From assembly GCA_938021685.1 (NCBI GenBank), contig CALIFM010000141.1, forward strand, positions 1 through 9,052: 9,052 bases of DNA. Direction: 5' to 3'. Shown piece after piece: positions 6,298 to 9,052 of the stretch (its first letter is position 1; each line of letters starts with the position of its first letter). This DNA is from an uncultured Gammaproteobacteria bacterium (GTDB lineage Bacteria > Pseudomonadota > Gammaproteobacteria > Arenicellales > Poriferihabitantaceae). Below the pieces are notes generated by a model. The model was given only the letters and a program-made list of their open reading frames with translations. It was not told the origin of the DNA and ran no database searches. The translations under genes and the position numbers were made by a program.

Positions 6298-7491
6298 GTG
6301 GAATCACTTAGCCCTACCCAAGCACGCAAGCTAATACTACTTAGCCAAGGCCTGCCACCAAGTGCAGCCAAAGGCACCGCTTTGCAAGCCAGCTTTGCAG
6401 CGATTGAACGCATAGGCTATGTGCAAATCGACACCATCTCGGTAATTGAACGCGCCCATCACCACACATTGTGGAACCGCAATCGCCGCTATCAAACCAA
6501 GCATTTGGAGCAATTATTGCAAAGCCATGATGTGTTTGAATATTGGTCGCACGCCGCGGCCTATTTACCCATGCGCGACTTTCGCTTTAGCTTAGTGCGC
6601 AAACAAGCAATTAAAAGCGGCGAGCAAGATCATTGGTATGAGCGCGACTTGAAAATGCAGCAGCGGGTGCTGGATCGCATCCATGATGAGGGACCACTCA
6701 TGGCCAAGGATTTTGACAACGGCGGCGAGCAGACGAGCGATTGGAATAGCAAACCCGCTAAGCGTGCACTGGAGTATTTATTTATGCAAGGTGACTTAAT
6801 GGTACCAAGGCGCAGTGCTTTTCATAAAGTGTATGACTTGACTGAACGAGTATTGCCTGCTGGAGTCGATACCGCACTACCGAGTGAAGATGAGTATCTG
6901 CGTTTTCTGATAACGCGTTTCTTGCAAGCCAATGGGTTAGGTCTTGAGCGCGAAATGCGCTATTTATTAAAAAGCATGCAAGGCAAACTAGCCCCTATAT
7001 TAGACCGGCTATACGATAGCGGTGAGTTGCAATTGGTAGCAGTTGCAGGGCAAAACTATTATGCCTTAAATGAACAACTTGCCTTGCTCGACAAGCCCCT
7101 ACGGCGCAACACAGCCGCTATATTGTCGCCGTTTGATAACCTATTGATTCAACGTGAGCGCATGCGGGCCTTGTTTGATTTTGACTATCAGATCGAATGC
7201 TATGTGCCCGCAGCCAAGCGCCAACACGGTTATTTTTGCTTGCCGGTTTTGTGGGATGGCCGATTGGTGGCACGTCTTGATTGTAAAGCACAGCGCAAAA
7301 CAGGCCTGCTGGCTATTCACCAATTGAGCTTAGAAAACAACCTGAAAAAGCTAGAACCCTTCGCCGCTGCTTTGAGCAAAGAATTGCACCATTTTTTAGC
7401 ATTCAATAACTGCCAGCGACTGGCCATTGACAAGGTATCACCGTCTGCATTTAAGGCCCTGCTAAAGCAGCATTTAGTCGATCTGCTATAG
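6298..7491 (+). CDS. ycaQ: YcaQ/AlkX-type DNA glycosylase (interstrand crosslink unhooking)
   Basis: A 397-residue cytoplasmic protein of the HTH_42 winged-helix family, close in length and pattern to Escherichia coli YcaQ (AlkX). The catalytic Q-phi-D motif is Q43-I44-D45 in YVQIDTISVIERAHHH, which places it with AlkX rather than with the Q-phi-Q AlkZ enzymes. Also conserved are YWSHAAAYLP (81-90), a winged-helix segment with KRALEYLFMQGDLMV, the AILSPFDN motif near 274-281 and YVPAAKRQHGYFCLPVL. AlkX excises N7-alkylated purines and unhooks nitrogen-mustard-type crosslinks. The start must be GTG at 6298: an in-frame TAA lies at 6280-6282 and only five codons separate them. It is 26 bases after the dehydratase gene with no visible terminator, so it is probably translated from the same message. 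The pairing of repair gene and catabolic gene is unusual and may only be positional. Confidence 0.9.
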   Translation: MESLSPTQARKLILLSQGLPPSAAKGTALQASFAAIERIGYVQIDTISVIERAHHHTLWNRNRRYQTKHLEQLLQSHDVFEYWSHAAAYLPMRDFRFSLVRKQAIKSGEQDHWYERDLKMQQRVLDRIHDEGPLMAKDFDNGGEQTSDWNSKPAKRALEYLFMQGDLMVPRRSAFHKVYDLTERVLPAGVDTALPSEDEYLRFLITRFLQANGLGLEREMRYLLKSMQGKLAPILDRLYDSGELQLVAVAGQNYYALNEQLALLDKPLRRNTAAILSPFDNLLIQRERMRALFDFDYQIECYVPAAKRQHGYFCLPVLWDGRLVARLDCKAQRKTGLLAIHQLSLENNLKKLEPFAAALSKELHHFLAFNNCQRLAIDKVSPSAFKALLKQHLVDLL

Positions 7492-7501
7492 GTTTTTCAT
7501 A

Positions 7502-8275
7502 TTAGACGATGCCATCTGCTGCCGCTTGCAACAGCAACACGACCACCAAAAAAACCAGCAAGCTATCTAGCAATTGACGGTATGTTTGTACAGGCAAGCG
7601 CGCCTGTAAGCGTTGACCCAACAACAAAGCCAGCAGTGCCGCTAAGGCTAATGGCAGGGTTTGCACCAGCGTATTCATATCAACTAAATCTGCCTGCACA
7701 AACACCGCAATTTGCACCAACTTACCTAATAAGAAGCAGCCATTAAGTACGGGTAGCATTTGCATGCGTGGAAGCTTGATACTGAAAAAGTAAACCAATA
7801 AAACCGCCACCATTACATTGGTAGTGCCACCAGAAAACCCTGCGACAAAACCCACTACTGCCATGAGAAAACGCGGTGAATATTGCAGCCATATATGCTG
7901 CAATTGGCCTATTTTATCTTGCAGCAAAAACAGCACAATCAATAGCGCCAATAAGACACGAAACGGATTGGGGCTGCTATACGCCAGCACATACGCACCC
8001 ACCCCTGCCCCAAACGCAGTGAATACCAGCAGCCAGCCAAACTGACGTAAAGCTTGACGATCAAGTGAGTCTGCAAAAATCGTGGCCATATTGACCGCGA
8101 CAGTGGGCAACAAGGTGAGAAAGATAGCAATGCGCACATCCAGCCAGATTGCAATAAGCGGCGTTGCCACCATTGGAAAACCCAAGCCCAGTGCACCGTG
8201 AACCCAGCCAGCAAGCAGCATGACAGCAAGCAAATAAGTTAGCAGTAGTGGATCGAGTTGAAACAAAGGTAGCAT
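7502..8275 (-). CDS. TSUP family (TauE/SafE) membrane permease
   Basis: A 257-residue, very hydrophobic protein with about eight helices, the normal size for TauE/SafE transporters. The family's duplicated glycine motif is clear in both halves: GWVHGALGLGFPMVATPL at about 23-40 and GFVAGFSGGTTNVMVAVLL at about 142-160. Relatives export or import small organosulfur compounds and organic anions such as sulfoacetate or taurine breakdown products; the substrate here cannot be read. ATG 8273-8275 gives a short N-terminus before helix 1 and has no Shine-Dalgarno. It converges with the glycosylase gene across only 10 bases, with no hairpin terminator between them, so opposing transcripts probably overlap. 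It shares a 92-base divergent promoter region with the lipoprotein gene. Confidence 0.88.
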   Translation of the reverse strand: MLPLFQLDPLLLTYLLAVMLLAGWVHGALGLGFPMVATPLIAIWLDVRIAIFLTLLPTVAVNMATIFADSLDRQALRQFGWLLVFTAFGAGVGAYVLAYSSPNPFRVLLALLIVLFLLQDKIGQLQHIWLQYSPRFLMAVVGFVAGFSGGTTNVMVAVLLVYFFSIKLPRMQMLPVLNGCFLLGKLVQIAVFVQADLVDMNTLVQTLPLALAALLALLLGQRLQARLPVQTYRQLLDSLLVFLVVVLLLQAAADGIV

Positions 8276-8311
8276 TAAATTTAGGGCTTCGTGAGAGGCA
8301 TGATTGTTGGG

Positions 8312-8317
8312 TATAAT
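8312..8317 (+). promoter_or_regulatory. Likely -10 box (TATAAT) for the lipoprotein gene
   Basis: A perfect TATAAT lies 50 bases before the ATG at 8368, in the divergent region with the TSUP gene. TG at 8308-8309 is one base out of register for an extended -10, and no good -35 is seen. The overlapping AT-rich run could also give a -10 on the minus strand for the TSUP gene, so a two-way promoter is possible. Confidence 0.45.
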
Positions 8318-8367
8318 ATAGCGTAGATTTTATTTAACCTTTAATCTCCTTAACACGGACTTTACTT

Positions 8368-8628
8368 ATGAAAATGCATGCCCTTATTCCTTTAACTGCT
8401 TCTTTATTTTTGCTGACTGCATGCGGCGATGAAAAAGTGCAAGAATGCCTAGACAGCGCGGTGGATGCCACCAAGGCTGCAGCCTCTGACGCCGTGGATG
8501 CGACCAAAGTGGCCGCTTCTAAAGCAGCGGATAAAGCAGGAGAAGTAGCAGATGATGCAGTAGAAGTAATAAAAAAAACCGCTGCTGATAAGTCGCTTGA
8601 AGGTCAGACAGGCGAAGGTCAAAAGTAG
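8368..8628 (+). CDS. Small lipoprotein with 11-residue LEA-like repeats
   Basis: An 86-residue precursor with a type II signal peptide: basic start, hydrophobic stretch and lipobox LTAC with Cys19 as the lipidated residue. Gly at +2 and Asp at +3 do not match the classical Asp+2 retention signal, so the outer membrane is the likely site. The mature chain is about 68 residues, rich in Ala, Lys and Asp. Residues 30-73 are four consecutive 11-residue units (SAVDATKAAAS, DAVDATKVAAS, KAADKAGEVAD, DAVEVIKKTAA), an amphipathic helix pattern like that of group 3 LEA proteins and other hendecad helices. A second cysteine, Cys27, could pair two chains. The tail is Gly/Glu/Gln-rich. Its own promoter and terminator suggest a single-gene unit. 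A helix lying along a membrane or an envelope stress protein is plausible; function is unknown. Confidence 0.8.
   Translation: MKMHALIPLTASLFLLTACGDEKVQECLDSAVDATKAAASDAVDATKVAASKAADKAGEVADDAVEVIKKTAADKSLEGQTGEGQK
8455..8586 (+). repeat. Tandem 33-base coding repeats inside the lipoprotein gene
   Basis: Four 33-base units encode four 11-residue repeats. The first two (8455-8487 and 8488-8520) are plainly alike at DNA level, sharing GTGGATGC and ACCAA blocks in register, while the last two have diverged and are similar only as protein. This pattern suggests a fairly recent duplication of one unit within an older repeat. Confidence 0.6.
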
Positions 8629-8652
8629 ACTAAGTTCAGTCAGCCAACTATT

Positions 8653-8695
8653 AGCACCTCGGCTATCTATTGATGGTTTTAAGAGGTGCTTTTTT
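8653..8695 (+). terminator. Rho-independent terminator of the lipoprotein gene
   Basis: AGCACCTC (8653-8660) and GAGGTGCT (8683-8690) form a perfect eight-pair stem, followed by a T-run at 8690-8695. The 22-base loop is longer than usual. It begins 24 bases after the lipoprotein stop. The right arm and T-run also encode the last codons (KSTS and stop) of the convergent exporter. No T-run follows in the other direction, so it should act on the plus strand only. Confidence 0.75.
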
Positions 8696-9052
8696 GTGCC
8701 CGCTCGCGATAGAAAATATAAAGGCCGCTGGCGATAATCAGCGCGCCGCCAAGCAGCACCCAGCGATCAGGCAAATCGCCGAAAATGAAGTAACCCGACA
8801 AAGTAGCCCATATTAAGGTGGTGTAGCTTAACGGCGAAACTACCGAAGCCGGTGCTAGAGCAAAGGCACGGATAAAGAACAGATGACCTACTGCGCCGGA
8901 CACCCCTAGCAAGATAAGTACGATCCAGTGCTGCAAAGCAACAGGTTGCCAAAAAAACGGCAGCGCTAAACTACTGGCCACTGCGCCCACCAACCCGGTA
9001 TAAAAAAGCGAGGTCATTGGGCCATCAAACACCCGCACTTTTCGGGTCACCA
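8679..9052 (-). CDS. EamA/DMT family exporter, C-terminal part (runs off the right edge)
   Basis: About 124 codons of the second half of an EamA transporter, with the gene start beyond the window. The frame is open to the edge; the GTG at 9048-9050 is an internal valine, not a start. Visible features are four to five helices, the G-A-V-G-H-L-F-F-I-R-A-F-A-L-A-P-A-S-V-V-S-P pattern, L-S-Y-T-T-L-I-W-A, G-Y-x-I-F-G-D-L-P-D and the last helix GGALIIASGLYIFYRERA with a basic cytoplasmic end. This belongs to a different EamA sub-type from the protein at 913, since the helix-4 segment and tail differ. The substrate is unknown. Its last codons lie inside the terminator hairpin of the convergent lipoprotein gene. 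Confidence 0.85.
   Translation of the reverse strand, partial: VTRKVRVFDGPMTSLFYTGLVGAVASSLALPFFWQPVALQHWIVLILLGVSGAVGHLFFIRAFALAPASVVSPLSYTTLIWATLSGYFIFGDLPDRWVLLGGALIIASGLYIFYRERAQKSTS

Noticed and set aside
7492..7501. Terminator between the convergent glycosylase and TSUP genes
   Set aside because: The gap is ten bases and no stem with a T-run is found in it or in the flanking gene ends.
7818..8229. Reading frames on both strands inside the TSUP gene
   Set aside because: They lack domain features, while the TSUP frame shows two conserved glycine motifs and regular membrane helices.
1..9052. Mobile elements, phage genes, CRISPR array, tRNA or toxin-antitoxin pair
   Set aside because: No transposase, integrase, long terminal inverted repeats, spaced direct repeats or tRNA-like fold was found on reading both strands.

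Overview
The window looks like an ordinary chromosomal stretch from a Gammaproteobacterium, possibly marine. This rests on family resemblance: an Lrp/AsnC regulator tail, a YcaQ-type DNA glycosylase close to the Escherichia coli protein, EamA-type exporters, a TSUP permease, and a dehydratase resembling the hydroxyproline enzymes of marine bacteria. Base composition appears balanced by eye. No species name can be supported. I see no phage, insertion sequence, integrase, CRISPR array, tRNA or rRNA. The longest gap between genes is about 160 bases (3889-4047).

Left part (1-1800, all +): the last 51 residues of an Lrp/AsnC regulator, a 118-residue two-helix membrane protein of unknown role, a 64-residue remnant of an EamA exporter, and an intact 295-residue EamA/DMT exporter. 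Middle part: a strong promoter (1833-1862) drives a zinc-free quinone-oxidoreductase-like MDR enzyme followed 35 bases later by a one-domain cupin. A Tat-exported protein of unknown function lies on the opposite strand (3337-3888), divergent from a three-gene unit: a second MDR enzyme, an enolase-superfamily dehydratase/epimerase resembling cis-3-hydroxy-L-proline dehydratase, and an AlkX/YcaQ DNA glycosylase. Their gaps are 13 and 26 bases, so co-transcription is likely.

Right part: a TSUP (TauE/SafE) permease on the minus strand converges on the glycosylase. It is divergent from a small lipoprotein built on four 11-residue repeats, whose terminator runs into the end of a third EamA exporter (minus strand, cut by the right edge).

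Metabolically this reads as small-molecule handling: exporters, two NAD(P)H-dependent reductases, a cupin and a possible hydroxyproline enzyme. The window lacks the partners that would settle a hydroxyproline pathway (ketimine reductase, proline racemase-like epimerase, dedicated uptake system).

The most notable non-gene signal is that none of the eleven visible starts has a recognisable Shine-Dalgarno sequence, and one (913) is instead preceded directly by the sequence of the 16S anti-Shine-Dalgarno itself. I do not see a convincing undescribed multi-gene system. The best leads are this translation-start signature, the Tat-exported orphan, the 11-mer repeat lipoprotein and the dehydratase/MDR/glycosylase operon.
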